A stretch of DNA of 64,000 bases, from positions 248,001 to 312,000 of the forward strand of contig NZ_JAPDFT010000002.1 of assembly GCF_025949665.1 (NCBI RefSeq), read 5' to 3'. Made by a program: the position numbers and the translations under genes. Positions 1 to 9,379 of this stretch are shown here, piece by piece (within the stretch, counting starts at the first letter, position 1; each line of letters begins with the position of its first letter). The notes beneath the pieces were generated by a model. It made no database searches. It worked only from the letters and a program-made list of their open reading frames with translations, and was not told where the DNA came from. Origin of the DNA: Chryseobacterium viscerum (GTDB taxonomy: Bacteria > Bacteroidota > Bacteroidia > Flavobacteriales > Weeksellaceae).

Positions 1-190
1 ACAGCTGATCGGAACAAATTAACAGTAAGAAAATGTATGATCTCCTGAGTGAATCGGGCGGTCAGTTTTTATTTTGACACAAAAGACTTTAATGTTATAT
101 AATGTTCACAGGAACCTTTTGTATCAGATAAAGCACCACATTTTTTTAGTAATTAAACAATTTTACTATTTGTTTTTAAAATCAACTCTT

Positions 191-2263
191 ATGAAAAAAG
201 CATTACTTGTTTTCTCAATTATATTTTCACATCTTTTATTTGCCCAGTCAGACTGTCCTACTGCAATGGCAGTCTGCGGAAACTCGGATATATCATATAC
301 TCCGGGCGGGCATGGAGACATTGCAGAAGACCTGGGCGGATGTTTATCTTCCGATGAAAAGTACTCTGTATGGTACTCGTTTACGGTAGCAACAGCCGGA
401 ACTCTTACTTTTGAAATCATTCCCAATGATCAGACCGATGATTATGACTTCGGTGTATATGGACCTAACAAATCATGTGGTAACCTTGGAACTCCAATCC
501 GCTGTTCTTATTCCGGAGCAGCTGGAAACACAGGTCTTAACATGACAGCTACAGACCTTAGTGAGGATGCTTCAGGAGATAAATGGGTGAAATACCTTGA
601 TGTATTACCTGGCCAGACGTACTATTTAATTGTAAATAACCACAGAGAGACCGCTAACGGATTCAAATTATCATGGGGTGGAACAGCTACTTTATCTTCT
701 CCATTTACAGATCCGAATATACAGCCTCATCCATTCATTCCACCGGGAATTCCAGGAGCAAACCCTACAGATCCTAGAGAAGTAGTGGTGTGTGCAAACC
801 CTGCAACTTTTGATTTCTCTTCATTAACAGCAGGAATTCTTAACGGTAACCCGAACTTCAGTATTAGTTACCATACAAGTCAAAATGATGCGTTAACAGG
901 TAACAACCCTCTTGTTGGCCCTCAGACAGTTACTCCTGTAGGTGTTTATTTCTACAGTATCAACTACACTGATCCTACTAATCCGAACAGTCCTATTAAT
1001 AAATGTAGACAGACTGGTAAATTTAAATTTAAAGATGGGACGATCAAGGCAACAAACGTTACTTTAACAAGCTGTAACAACAACAATGCAGGTACGGCAA
1101 CTTATGACCTTACAACAGCCGCTGTTTTTGCAGATCCTACGGCAACAAAAAAATATTATTATACTTTATATGATCTGAATAACTCAATCAATGAGATCAC
1201 CAATATCTATCAGTTTGTTTCTGCAGAGGGTAAAATATATGTAAAAGTAACTTCTGTATTCGGATGTACTGATATTGCAGAAATTACTCTTAAGTTCTAT
1301 CCGCAAATTATTGCAAAAGATGCTGAGCTAAGATCATGTTTTATTGAAGCAAATCCTTCCACAGCTTTATTCAACCTTGATAACGCTGCTGTCATCACGC
1401 CACAGGCAGGTATCACGAAAAAATACTTCCCTTCACTGACAGACGCAATAGATGGGACCAACGAGATTTTAAATGCTAATTATATTGCACCAAGCGGCCT
1501 GGTATATGTAAGAGTATCTGATACCAGAGGATGTTTTGTAGTTGTAAAAATCGGTCTAACAGTTATTGCACCGGTAACATCCAGTGTTCTGAAAGACAAA
1601 ATCATCTGTGTAGAAGACACTACCACATTAGATGCAGGTCCTGGATTCAAAAGCTATGAATGGAGCACAGGAGCTACAACACAATCTATCAAAGATGTAG
1701 GAGTAGGAGTTTACTGGGTAAAATTAAAAACGGGAGAATGTATTGCCACTCAAAAGGTAACAGTATATCCTTCTGAGCAGCCGGTAGTGACAAACATTGA
1801 TGTTTCCAACACTACATTAACAATCAATGTAATAGGAGGAACTCCGGATTATCAGTATTCTATGGATAAAATCCTATGGCAAACCTCCAATACATTCTCT
1901 AATGTAGCAAGAGGAACATACAAAGTATATGTAAAAGATGCTTATGACTGTGAACCTATCGAAGTGACAATAGTAGTTCCTAACCTGATCAATATCATTA
2001 CGCCGAACGGAGATGGTGTGAACGATGTTGTAGATTATTCTGCCATTGCAGACAAACAAAATCTGGTATTGAGTATCTTTGACAGATATGGAACAAAAAT
2101 CCACCAGGGAGATAAATCCAACGGATACAAATGGGACGGAACAATTGCAGGAAAGAAGATTCCGACAGGCACATACTGGTACTCCATAACATGGAATGAG
2201 AATGACAAGAAGAATACTCCTTTCAAGTTTTCAGGTTGGATCGTTGTAAAAAACAGAGAATAA
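191..2263 (+). CDS. T9SS type-B sorted secreted protein, CUB/PPC-like N-terminus (paralog 1 of 4)
   Basis: Probable cell-surface or secreted protein of 690 aa exported by Sec and then by the type IX secretion system. An ATG at 191 begins MKKALLVFSII, a clean signal peptide ending near LLFAQ; the frame is open further upstream to 74, but that extension lacks signal-peptide character. After the signal comes a beta-rich domain of about 160 aa (CPTAMAVCGNSDISYTP, VWYSFTV, YDFGVYGP, QTYYLIV) resembling CUB/PPC-like modules. Then come repeated modules with a CNNNxAGTATY motif, an Ig-like module (LDAGPGFKSYEWSTG) and a SprB-like module. The last ~90 residues (ITPNGDGVND, FDRYGTKI, GTYWYSITW) are the gliding-motility-associated type-B C-terminal sorting domain. 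Ligand and function are unknown. The C-terminal half resembles paralog 4 more than its neighbour. Confidence 0.85.
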   Translation: MKKALLVFSIIFSHLLFAQSDCPTAMAVCGNSDISYTPGGHGDIAEDLGGCLSSDEKYSVWYSFTVATAGTLTFEIIPNDQTDDYDFGVYGPNKSCGNLGTPIRCSYSGAAGNTGLNMTATDLSEDASGDKWVKYLDVLPGQTYYLIVNNHRETANGFKLSWGGTATLSSPFTDPNIQPHPFIPPGIPGANPTDPREVVVCANPATFDFSSLTAGILNGNPNFSISYHTSQNDALTGNNPLVGPQTVTPVGVYFYSINYTDPTNPNSPINKCRQTGKFKFKDGTIKATNVTLTSCNNNNAGTATYDLTTAAVFADPTATKKYYYTLYDLNNSINEITNIYQFVSAEGKIYVKVTSVFGCTDIAEITLKFYPQIIAKDAELRSCFIEANPSTALFNLDNAAVITPQAGITKKYFPSLTDAIDGTNEILNANYIAPSGLVYVRVSDTRGCFVVVKIGLTVIAPVTSSVLKDKIICVEDTTTLDAGPGFKSYEWSTGATTQSIKDVGVGVYWVKLKTGECIATQKVTVYPSEQPVVTNIDVSNTTLTINVIGGTPDYQYSMDKILWQTSNTFSNVARGTYKVYVKDAYDCEPIEVTIVVPNLINIITPNGDGVNDVVDYSAIADKQNLVLSIFDRYGTKIHQGDKSNGYKWDGTIAGKKIPTGTYWYSITWNENDKKNTPFKFSGWIVVKNRE

Positions 2264-2280
2264 TCCTTATACAATATGGA

Positions 2281-2308
2281 AAAGCCGCTTTGGCGGCTTT
2301 TTCTTTTA
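2281..2308 (+). terminator. Rho-independent terminator
   Basis: Perfect 8-bp stem AAAGCCGC/GCGGCTTT with a TTTG loop, followed by a T-rich tract, 18 bp after the stop of the preceding secreted-protein gene. Confidence 0.85.
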
Positions 2309-2365
2309 GCAAATCATGATAAAATATATTGATCCCAATTTTGTTTAACAAAAATCGTTTCAACA

Positions 2366-4513
2366 ATGAAAAAAATACTACTTCTTTTTATTTTATTGAT
2401 AACACAGATAGTCTACTCACAGTCAGATTGTATCACAGCAATTCCCATCTGTGGTAACTCTGATATTTCTTACACCCCTTCAGGACCCGGAAACATTATA
2501 GAAATTCTTAATGCAAATGGAGGATGTCTTAGCACCAATGAAAGATATACCGTTTGGTATACTTTCACTGTATCTACACCGGGAACACTTGCATTTAAAA
2601 TAAAACCTAACGATCAGGGCGATGATTATGATTTTGCTGTATATGGGCCAACAGCCAATGGCTGTGCTTCCTTACAGAATGCAGATCATGTTTTCATACA
2701 ACCCATAAGATGTAACTATAGCGGTACTCCGGGAGATACAGGTCTGGATCTTACTCTTGCTCCACCCGCAGTATTCCCTACCAATCCTCCTGGTACTACA
2801 GCGAGTATGAACAATGGTAAATGGAGCCCTTACATGGATGTATTGGTAGGTCAAACCTATTATTTAGTTATTGACAACTTCAGTAGATCTGTTAATGGTT
2901 TTTCTATGGAATGGTCAGGTACTGCAAGCTTAAGCTCTGCATTCAACGATCCGGTTCTTTCACCGAATCCATTCATTCCTCCGGGAATTCCAGGAGCTGC
3001 GCCTAACGATCCTAGCCAGGTGATGGTTTGTGCGTTACCAACTCAGTTTGATTTTTCAACACTTTCAGCAGCTATTATTAACGGTAACAATTCTAATTTC
3101 CAGGTAACTTATCACAAAACTACCAACGATGCTCTTACAGGAGAAAATCCTCTTACTATAGCAACTGTAGATGGAACAACAACATACTATTACAGAGTAG
3201 TATATAAAGACCCAACCAACCCAACCAATCCCGTCAACGGATGTTTCATAACCGGGAAATTTAAGTTTGTCAATGTGGGCATCTCAGCCAATACTGCCAC
3301 TTTATACTCTTGTAACAATAATGGAGCAGGCACTGCAATGTATAATCTAACAACAGCCAATGTATTTGGAGGAACCGGAGCAACGATTAAGTATTATACG
3401 ACCGTTACCGATATGAATGCAGAGGTGAATGAAATTACAGATCCAACCCATTATGTTTCTGCAGAAGGGACAGTATATGTAAAGGTTGTTTCTACTTTCG
3501 GATGTGTTGCAACCACTACAATCAGATTATCATTCTATCCAACAGTTGTATTGAAAGATGCTGTACTCCAAAACTGCTATATTGATACTGACGTTACCCG
3601 TTCAACATTCGATCTTTCTAAAGCTGATATCGGAGTAGCCGTTCCAACCCCTACAGGAACTATTATTAAATATTACACATCAGTAGCTGATGCCAAAGCT
3701 CAAACCAACCCTATTACAACACCATTAAATTATCTTTCAGAAAGCAAAACGGTATATGTAAGAGTAGACAATGATAAACAATGTTATTCAATTGCTAAAA
3801 TAGAGCTGATAGTATTACCTCCGGTAAAATCAGCCGTATTAAAAGACAAAACAATTTGTGCTGAAAGCAAAACAACTTTGGATGCAGGACCTGGATTTGC
3901 AAGCTATGAATGGAGCACGGGCGAAACTACACAGTCTATCAGCAACGTGGGAGTTGGTGTTTATTGGGTAAAACTTCAGACTGGAAAATGTTTCACGCTT
4001 CAGGAAGTACGTGTTCACGCAAGCCTTCAGCCAGTAATCTCAGGAATCGAAATTACCAACAACAACATCACAGTAACAGCTACAGGCGGGGTTCCTCCTT
4101 ACAAATATTCTGTAGACGGTGTTAACTGGCAGGATTCCAACATATTCACAGGACTTCCAAGAGGTGAGAATACGATATATGTAAAAGATACTTACAACTG
4201 TACTCCTATTCAGGTGACTGTGACAGTTCCTAACCTTATTAACGCAATCACTCCGAACGGAGACAATGTAAATGATGTTATTGACTATTCAGCATTAGCT
4301 TACAAGAAAAACCTTATCTTCATTGTGTATGACAGATACGGAAACAAACTTCATGAGGCTAACAGAATGAATAACTTCTCTTGGGACGGAACAGCCTTTG
4401 GTAAGAAAATCCTGACAGGAACTTATTGGTACACGATCTCATGGAACGAAAACAATAAAGACAATACAGAAACCAAATATTCAGGATGGGTATTGGTAAA
4501 AAATAAAGAATAA
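2366..4513 (+). CDS. T9SS type-B sorted secreted protein, CUB/PPC-like N-terminus (paralog 2 of 4)
   Basis: A 715-aa paralog of the preceding gene with its own signal peptide (MKKILLLFILLITQIVYSQ) and the same N-terminal beta-domain (CITAIPICGNSDISYTP, YDFAVYGP). It has the same central modules (CNNNGAGTAMYNL, LDAGPGFASYEWSTG, VPPYKYSVDG) and ends in a type-B sorting domain (ITPNGDNVND, YDRYGNKL, GTYWYTISWNENNKDN). That C-terminal domain is nearly identical to the one of the lectin-type paralog starting at 6962 and clearly different from that of paralog 1, although paralogs 1 and 2 share the N-terminal domain. A terminator separates it from paralog 1, so each is probably its own transcription unit. 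Expected location is the outer surface or medium; the ligand is unknown. Confidence 0.85.
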   Translation: MKKILLLFILLITQIVYSQSDCITAIPICGNSDISYTPSGPGNIIEILNANGGCLSTNERYTVWYTFTVSTPGTLAFKIKPNDQGDDYDFAVYGPTANGCASLQNADHVFIQPIRCNYSGTPGDTGLDLTLAPPAVFPTNPPGTTASMNNGKWSPYMDVLVGQTYYLVIDNFSRSVNGFSMEWSGTASLSSAFNDPVLSPNPFIPPGIPGAAPNDPSQVMVCALPTQFDFSTLSAAIINGNNSNFQVTYHKTTNDALTGENPLTIATVDGTTTYYYRVVYKDPTNPTNPVNGCFITGKFKFVNVGISANTATLYSCNNNGAGTAMYNLTTANVFGGTGATIKYYTTVTDMNAEVNEITDPTHYVSAEGTVYVKVVSTFGCVATTTIRLSFYPTVVLKDAVLQNCYIDTDVTRSTFDLSKADIGVAVPTPTGTIIKYYTSVADAKAQTNPITTPLNYLSESKTVYVRVDNDKQCYSIAKIELIVLPPVKSAVLKDKTICAESKTTLDAGPGFASYEWSTGETTQSISNVGVGVYWVKLQTGKCFTLQEVRVHASLQPVISGIEITNNNITVTATGGVPPYKYSVDGVNWQDSNIFTGLPRGENTIYVKDTYNCTPIQVTVTVPNLINAITPNGDNVNDVIDYSALAYKKNLIFIVYDRYGNKLHEANRMNNFSWDGTAFGKKILTGTYWYTISWNENNKDNTETKYSGWVLVKNKE

Positions 4514-4535
4514 GCTATACTTAATCTTCTTGAAA

Positions 4536-4565
4536 AAATCACCTCAGACCGAGGTGATTTTTTTT
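4536..4565 (+). terminator. Rho-independent terminator
   Basis: Perfect 10-bp stem AAATCACCTC/GAGGTGATTT with loop AGACC and a run of T. Confidence 0.9.
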
Positions 4566-4656
4566 ATCAACAAGATCAACCTCCTGTTTACAGCATTTTC
4601 CGAAAGACTGCTAATAATTTGTTGAATACTATTTTTTTATTATTTTTTAAATAAAC

Positions 4657-4664
4657 TATCTTTG
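4657..4664 (+). promoter_or_regulatory. Bacteroidota -7 element of dnaB, almost on the start codon
   Basis: TATCTTTG matches the Bacteroidota -7 consensus TAnnTTTG. Only four bases (CACC) separate it from the dnaB ATG, so transcription should start at or next to the initiation codon. No clear -33 TTTG is seen at the expected spacing. Confidence 0.6.
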
Positions 4665-4668
4665 CACC

Positions 4669-6255
4669 ATGGCGCAGAAAGAAACATTATCATCCCTGAC
4701 ACACGGAAACTTTGCAAAAGAATTGTCTATTGCGGATGGAAAAATGCCTCCCAATGCAGTGGATTTTGAAAGACTTGTTATCGGAACTTTTTTGATTGAC
4801 AAAAAGGGGCTTGACCATTCCATCGACCTTCTTACACCAGAAGTATTTTATGATCCGAGACATCAGGTCATCTTTTCTACCATCCTGAAGCTTTATGAGG
4901 GAAACCAACCGGTAGACTTAATGACCATTATTCAGAATTTAAAAAAAGAAGATAAACTAAGCCAGGCAGGCGGTGACCACTATATCATCGATCTGACGAT
5001 GGGAGTAAGCTCATCTGCCCATATTGAATATCATGTACGTGTTATTCTTGAAAAATATATTTTAAGAAGCCTAATCAATGTTTCTGCCAACGTAATAGAT
5101 TCTTCCTATAAAGAATCTACAGATGTTTTTGAACTTCTGGATAAAGCAGAACAATCTTTCTTCGAAATTACCAACGGAACAATTAAGAAGGGTTTCGATA
5201 CAGCCAATTCACTGGTAAAACAAGCTATTGATACAATTAAATCTTTAAAAGATAAGGAGGGGCTTTCAGGGGTTCCTTCAGGATTCCGAGATGTAGATAA
5301 AGAAACCGGAGGATGGCAGAATTCTGACCTTATTATTATTGCCGCACGTCCCGCGATGGGTAAAACGGCATTCCTTCTTTCCATGGCAAGAAATATTGCA
5401 GTAGGACACAAAGTCCCCATGGCTCTTTTCTCTCTCGAGATGGCATCTGTACAGCTGATCACCAGGATGATTGCTTCTGAAACAAGGATTTCTTCTGAAA
5501 AATTAAGAAAAGGAACTTTGGATGATGAAGAATGGCAGAGACTATTCTCCAATGTATCTGAGTTGGAAAATGCTCCTTTATATATTGACGAAACTCCTTC
5601 CCTTTCCATATTCGACTTCCGTGCAAAATGCAGAAGACTTGTAATGCAGCATGGAGTAAGAATTATCATGGTCGACTACCTTCAGCTGATGACAGCAGGA
5701 AGCAGCGGCGGAAAAGGAGTCGGAAACCGTGAACAGGAGATTTCCATGATTTCACGTTCATTAAAAGCGATTGCAAAAGAACTTAACGTTCCGGTAATTG
5801 CTCTTTCACAGCTTTCGAGAAGTGTGGAGGCCCGCCCGGGAAAAAGACCTCAGCTTTCAGACTTGAGAGAATCCGGAGCGATTGAGCAGGATGCGGATAT
5901 TGTATCTTTCATCTTCAGACCGGAATATTATAAAATTACCGTTTGGGATAATGATGAAGAAGGACAGGAAACTTCTACTGAAAATCAGGCTGAGCTGATT
6001 ATTGCAAAGCACAGGAATGGTGCCACAGCAGATGTCCGGTTATCTTTCTTAAAACATTTTGCAAAATTCGGTGATATTGAAGCTGCAATGGACGGAGCCG
6101 GAGGAGGATATCCTTCTAACTTTGGAGAACCAAGCGGCTTTGACAAAATCAAAACTACCATTCAGCCAGGGGCAGCATTTGATCTTCCGGATAGCTCAAA
6201 ACTTTCCGGCTCATCCATGAATGACTTTGATGATGATGATGATTTTCCGTTTTAA
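4669..6255 (+). CDS. dnaB: Replicative DNA helicase DnaB
   Basis: A 528-aa hexameric 5'-3' helicase that unwinds DNA at the replication fork. The N-terminal DnaB domain (about residues 20-125, starting MPPNAVDFERLVIGTFLID) is followed by a RecA-like C-terminal helicase domain with Walker A ARPAMGKTA near 226-234, Walker B IIMVDYLQLM near 330, and the motifs IALSQLSRSVE and SDLRESGAIEQDAD. The C-terminal tail is acidic (a DDDDD run), typical of Bacteroidota DnaB. Length is slightly above the E. coli protein because of this tail. It sits between two pairs of secreted-protein paralogs with rnhA just downstream. No intein is present. Confidence 0.97.
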   Translation: MAQKETLSSLTHGNFAKELSIADGKMPPNAVDFERLVIGTFLIDKKGLDHSIDLLTPEVFYDPRHQVIFSTILKLYEGNQPVDLMTIIQNLKKEDKLSQAGGDHYIIDLTMGVSSSAHIEYHVRVILEKYILRSLINVSANVIDSSYKESTDVFELLDKAEQSFFEITNGTIKKGFDTANSLVKQAIDTIKSLKDKEGLSGVPSGFRDVDKETGGWQNSDLIIIAARPAMGKTAFLLSMARNIAVGHKVPMALFSLEMASVQLITRMIASETRISSEKLRKGTLDDEEWQRLFSNVSELENAPLYIDETPSLSIFDFRAKCRRLVMQHGVRIIMVDYLQLMTAGSSGGKGVGNREQEISMISRSLKAIAKELNVPVIALSQLSRSVEARPGKRPQLSDLRESGAIEQDADIVSFIFRPEYYKITVWDNDEEGQETSTENQAELIIAKHRNGATADVRLSFLKHFAKFGDIEAAMDGAGGGYPSNFGEPSGFDKIKTTIQPGAAFDLPDSSKLSGSSMNDFDDDDDFPF

Positions 6256-6320
6256 GTCGAAGACTAATCCAAATTCAGTTTAAATTCACAACCCATAATT
6301 CAATTTTTTAAAAAGCAGAT

Positions 6321-6797
6321 TTGAGAATCGAAATTTATACCGACGGGGCTTGCAGCGGAAATCCGGGAAAAGGCGGATATGGAATTCTCATGCGCGTTCC
6401 TGAAAAAAATTACCAGAAAACATTTTCCAAAGGGTTTCGGAAAACCACCAATAACAGAATGGAACTTCTGGCTGTCATCACTGCATTGGAAAAACTAAAA
6501 TCCACAGAAAATGACATCCACGTGTATACAGATAGTAAATACGTATCTGATGCAATCAACCAAAACTGGATTGCGGGATGGATCAAACGAGGCTGGAAGA
6601 ATGTAAAAAACCCCGACCTCTGGAAAAAATTCGTTGAACTATACAATAAACACACTCCTAAAATGCATTGGGTAAAAGGGCATGCGGGCCATTTTGAAAA
6701 CGAGCTTTGCGACAAGTTAGCCGTTGCAGCAGCCAATTCTTCTGATCTCGAAATTGACACTTATTTTGAGGGGTTGGATAGCAATTCTTTATTTTAA
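6321..6797 (+). CDS. rnhA: Ribonuclease HI
   Basis: A 158-aa type 1 RNase H that cleaves the RNA strand of RNA-DNA hybrids. The catalytic carboxylates are visible: D8 in YTDGACSGNPG, E48 in NNRMELLAV, D71 in YTDSKYV and D131 in LCDKLA, with H124 in the HAGH segment. The start is TTG at 6321; no ATG or GTG upstream fits, and the first internal Met would remove the catalytic D8. It follows dnaB by 65 bp on the same strand, so cotranscription is plausible. Confidence 0.95.
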   Translation: MRIEIYTDGACSGNPGKGGYGILMRVPEKNYQKTFSKGFRKTTNNRMELLAVITALEKLKSTENDIHVYTDSKYVSDAINQNWIAGWIKRGWKNVKNPDLWKKFVELYNKHTPKMHWVKGHAGHFENELCDKLAVAAANSSDLEIDTYFEGLDSNSLF

Positions 6798-6961
6798 TTT
6801 AATTAATATAAATAAGTAATTACTATAACAACATTCACCATTATATCATAATAAACTGTATTTTTTTAAAATATTATTAAAATTTTAGCAAAATTAACAT
6901 TAAATACATATTATTTAATTGGGATTTAATATCTTTACACATTAATCAAAGTCCCATTTAA

Positions 6962-9220
6962 ATGAATAAAAATCTATTATTGTATTTATCTGTTTTTTTA
7001 CTTTGTATAGCTGGGAAGTCCTTCGCCCAGACTTATCAGCTTATCGGAAACCCAGTAACTACTACAGGATGGACGATGGTTTCCCCTACCCAGGTAAACA
7101 CAGATTTTATTCAGCTTACCCCGGATACCAATGACCAATCCGGTTCTATCAGGCTGAATGACCCTATCAATTTAAAATATTGTGATAAATGGAGAGTGGA
7201 ATTTGATTTCAGAATGGATTCCAACCAAACCTACAACGGAGACGGAATTGCTTTCTGGTATCTTGCCAATCCGCCTGTTGCAAGTGTATTGGGTTCCGGC
7301 CTCGGAGTATCTCAAAATGCGGTAGGTCTTGTCGTAGGATTTGACACCTATAATAATACTACAAGCACTACGATGAGCAAGGTTCACGTTGCTTATGGGC
7401 AGGTTCAAAATACAAGTGACACCAATAATGTTGAGTTCTTTAATGTTGCAGGAAGCTCTTTTCACTCGCCAGATCTGAATACCACCCAGCCATTTCAGGG
7501 GACAACTTATAAACATGTTGAAGTAACAGCACAGGTAAATCCTGCGGCACCTACCAGCTGGATATTAAAAATAACAATAGACGGTAATGTAATTTGTAAT
7601 CAGTCTTTTGCTCCTTCCGGAACGGCTGCCGCAATGACTGTAGGATATTTTGGATTTTCAGCTTCCACAGGAGGTGCAAGATCAAGACACTCTATTAAAA
7701 ATGTAAAAATTTATACTGATAAAGTTCCTATTTTACAAAATTCAGCCACCCAGTCTTTTTGTCCCAATCCTACTACCGGATACGGATCTGTAAACCTGAC
7801 ATCTTTCAATTCGCAATTTGTCAATAATCCTTCAAATTACACATTTACTTATTATCCACTGGGAAGCTCCACACCTATTGCTAATCCTGCCAATTATCAA
7901 TTCAATGCTAATACAACAGTTACAGTTGTCATTAAAGATAATGCAGGCCTGCTTTGTGACAACCCGGATGGTAAGATATTACTGGTTCTTGCACCTTTCA
8001 AAGCTGAAGATAAAACCATTACGGTATGTAATAATAACAAAGCCGGCACCGCCACTTTCAACCTGAATACAGCAAATGTAACAGGCGTTCCGGGAGCTGT
8101 AAAAAAATATTATAAAACGTTAGCAGACCTCAATGCAGACACTAATGAGATTCAAAATCCCGGCAACTACATATCTGCTCCGGGAGTTGTATATGTAAAA
8201 GTAACAACTCCTCAGGGATGTACAGGTTCAGCAAAAATCACGCTGGAATTTTACCCTGACACTCCCGTAAAAGAAGCTTCATTGAGATCATGTTTTATTG
8301 AAAACAATATCACCAGTGCTATTTTTAATCTGATGACTGCAGATGTTACCACATTAACCACAGGTGTATCAAAAAAATACTACACTTCCATTGCTAATGC
8401 CCTTGACGGAACCAACGAGATTATGAACCCTCTTCAGTACCTATCCACAAGTACTGCCGTTTACGCAAAAGTAACAGACGCCAATGGATGTTTTAATATT
8501 GCTAAAATCAACCTTATTGTATTACCACCAGTACCATCATCTGTTCTGAAAGACAAAACCATTTGTATTGGTGAAAAGACAGATCTGGATGCAGGCCCTG
8601 GGTTTGACGGCTATGAATGGAGCACCGGAGCAACCACCTCATCTGTTAAAGACCTTGGAGTAGGCGTTTATTGGGTGAAGCTTAAAACAGGTAACTGTAT
8701 CACTACACAGATTGTAAAAATAAACGCATCTGCAAATCCTGTGATCTCCAGCATTGACATTGATAACAACACGATAACGGTAAATGTAGCAGGTGGAAAA
8801 CCCCAGTATCAATTCTCTCTGGATGGAGTCAACTGGCAGACCAGCAATATTTTCACCGGATTAGCGAGAGGAGAAGTAAGAGTATATGTAAAAGATTTCT
8901 ATAACTGTACTCCTGTTGAAGTTCAGATCACTGTACCCAATCTGATTAACGCCATCACTCCAAACGGTGATAACGTAAACGACTTCATTGACTATTCTGC
9001 ACTTGCTTACAAGAAAAACCTGATATTCATCGTCTACGACAGATATGGTAATAAATTGTATGAAGCCGGAAAGATGAGAAACTTCATCTGGGACGGAACT
9101 GCTTCCGGTAAAAAAGTTCTTACAGGAACTTACTGGTACACCATCTCATGGAACGAAAACAATAAAGACAATACTGAAACTAAATACTCAGGCTGGGTAT
9201 TGGTAAAAAACAGAGAATAA
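6962..9220 (+). CDS. T9SS type-B sorted protein with L-type lectin-like domain (paralog 3 of 4)
   Basis: A 752-aa secreted protein. The signal peptide (MNKNLLLYLSVFLLCIAGKSFAQ) is followed by an L-type (legume) lectin-like domain of about 240 aa, recognised by NGDGIAFWYLAN, VGFDTYNN and YFGFSASTGGARSRHSIKNV. The central modules (CNNNKAGTATFNL, LDAGPGFDGYEWSTG, PQYQFSLDG) are shared with the other paralogs. The C-terminal type-B sorting domain (ITPNGDNVNDF, YDRYGNKLYE, GTYWYTISWNENNKDN) is nearly identical to that of paralog 2. A role in carbohydrate binding or adhesion is inferred from the fold only. A -7-like TATCTTTA lies at 6930-6937, about 25 bp before the start. Confidence 0.85.
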   Translation: MNKNLLLYLSVFLLCIAGKSFAQTYQLIGNPVTTTGWTMVSPTQVNTDFIQLTPDTNDQSGSIRLNDPINLKYCDKWRVEFDFRMDSNQTYNGDGIAFWYLANPPVASVLGSGLGVSQNAVGLVVGFDTYNNTTSTTMSKVHVAYGQVQNTSDTNNVEFFNVAGSSFHSPDLNTTQPFQGTTYKHVEVTAQVNPAAPTSWILKITIDGNVICNQSFAPSGTAAAMTVGYFGFSASTGGARSRHSIKNVKIYTDKVPILQNSATQSFCPNPTTGYGSVNLTSFNSQFVNNPSNYTFTYYPLGSSTPIANPANYQFNANTTVTVVIKDNAGLLCDNPDGKILLVLAPFKAEDKTITVCNNNKAGTATFNLNTANVTGVPGAVKKYYKTLADLNADTNEIQNPGNYISAPGVVYVKVTTPQGCTGSAKITLEFYPDTPVKEASLRSCFIENNITSAIFNLMTADVTTLTTGVSKKYYTSIANALDGTNEIMNPLQYLSTSTAVYAKVTDANGCFNIAKINLIVLPPVPSSVLKDKTICIGEKTDLDAGPGFDGYEWSTGATTSSVKDLGVGVYWVKLKTGNCITTQIVKINASANPVISSIDIDNNTITVNVAGGKPQYQFSLDGVNWQTSNIFTGLARGEVRVYVKDFYNCTPVEVQITVPNLINAITPNGDNVNDFIDYSALAYKKNLIFIVYDRYGNKLYEAGKMRNFIWDGTASGKKVLTGTYWYTISWNENNKDNTETKYSGWVLVKNRE

Positions 9221-9221
9221 A

Positions 9222-9270
9222 TTTTACTATCAGAAACTACCTCATTTTGGGGTAGTTTTGATAGTAAAAA
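9222..9270 (+). terminator. Long hairpin terminator
   Basis: Nested inverted repeat: outer TTTTACTATC/GATAGTAAAA and inner AAACTACC/GGTAGTTT, making a near-continuous stem of about 20 bp right after the stop codon. It ends in A-rich rather than T-rich sequence, so it is less typical than the others. Confidence 0.65.
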
Positions 9271-9379
9271 CAACACCTGCTCAATCAGAGATTGGAATCA
9301 GATATTGTTATTAGCAATTCAAACATTCAAAAAACAATTTTATTTCTAAGAACAAGTATAACATCACAATCCATCCACT

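Noticed and set aside
74..190. N-terminal extension of the first secreted protein and a possible upstream gene end
   Set aside because: The signal peptide clearly starts at 191. The first ~75 bases hold only very short tails in each frame, so no upstream gene can be named.
5106..5669. 187-codon open frame on the minus strand inside dnaB
   Set aside because: It lies wholly opposite a highly conserved helicase gene and its translation has no recognisable domain; it is a codon-bias shadow.
9222..9270. Riboswitch before the fourth paralog
   Set aside because: The hairpin is a simple long stem next to a stop codon without conserved aptamer features; a terminator is the simpler reading.
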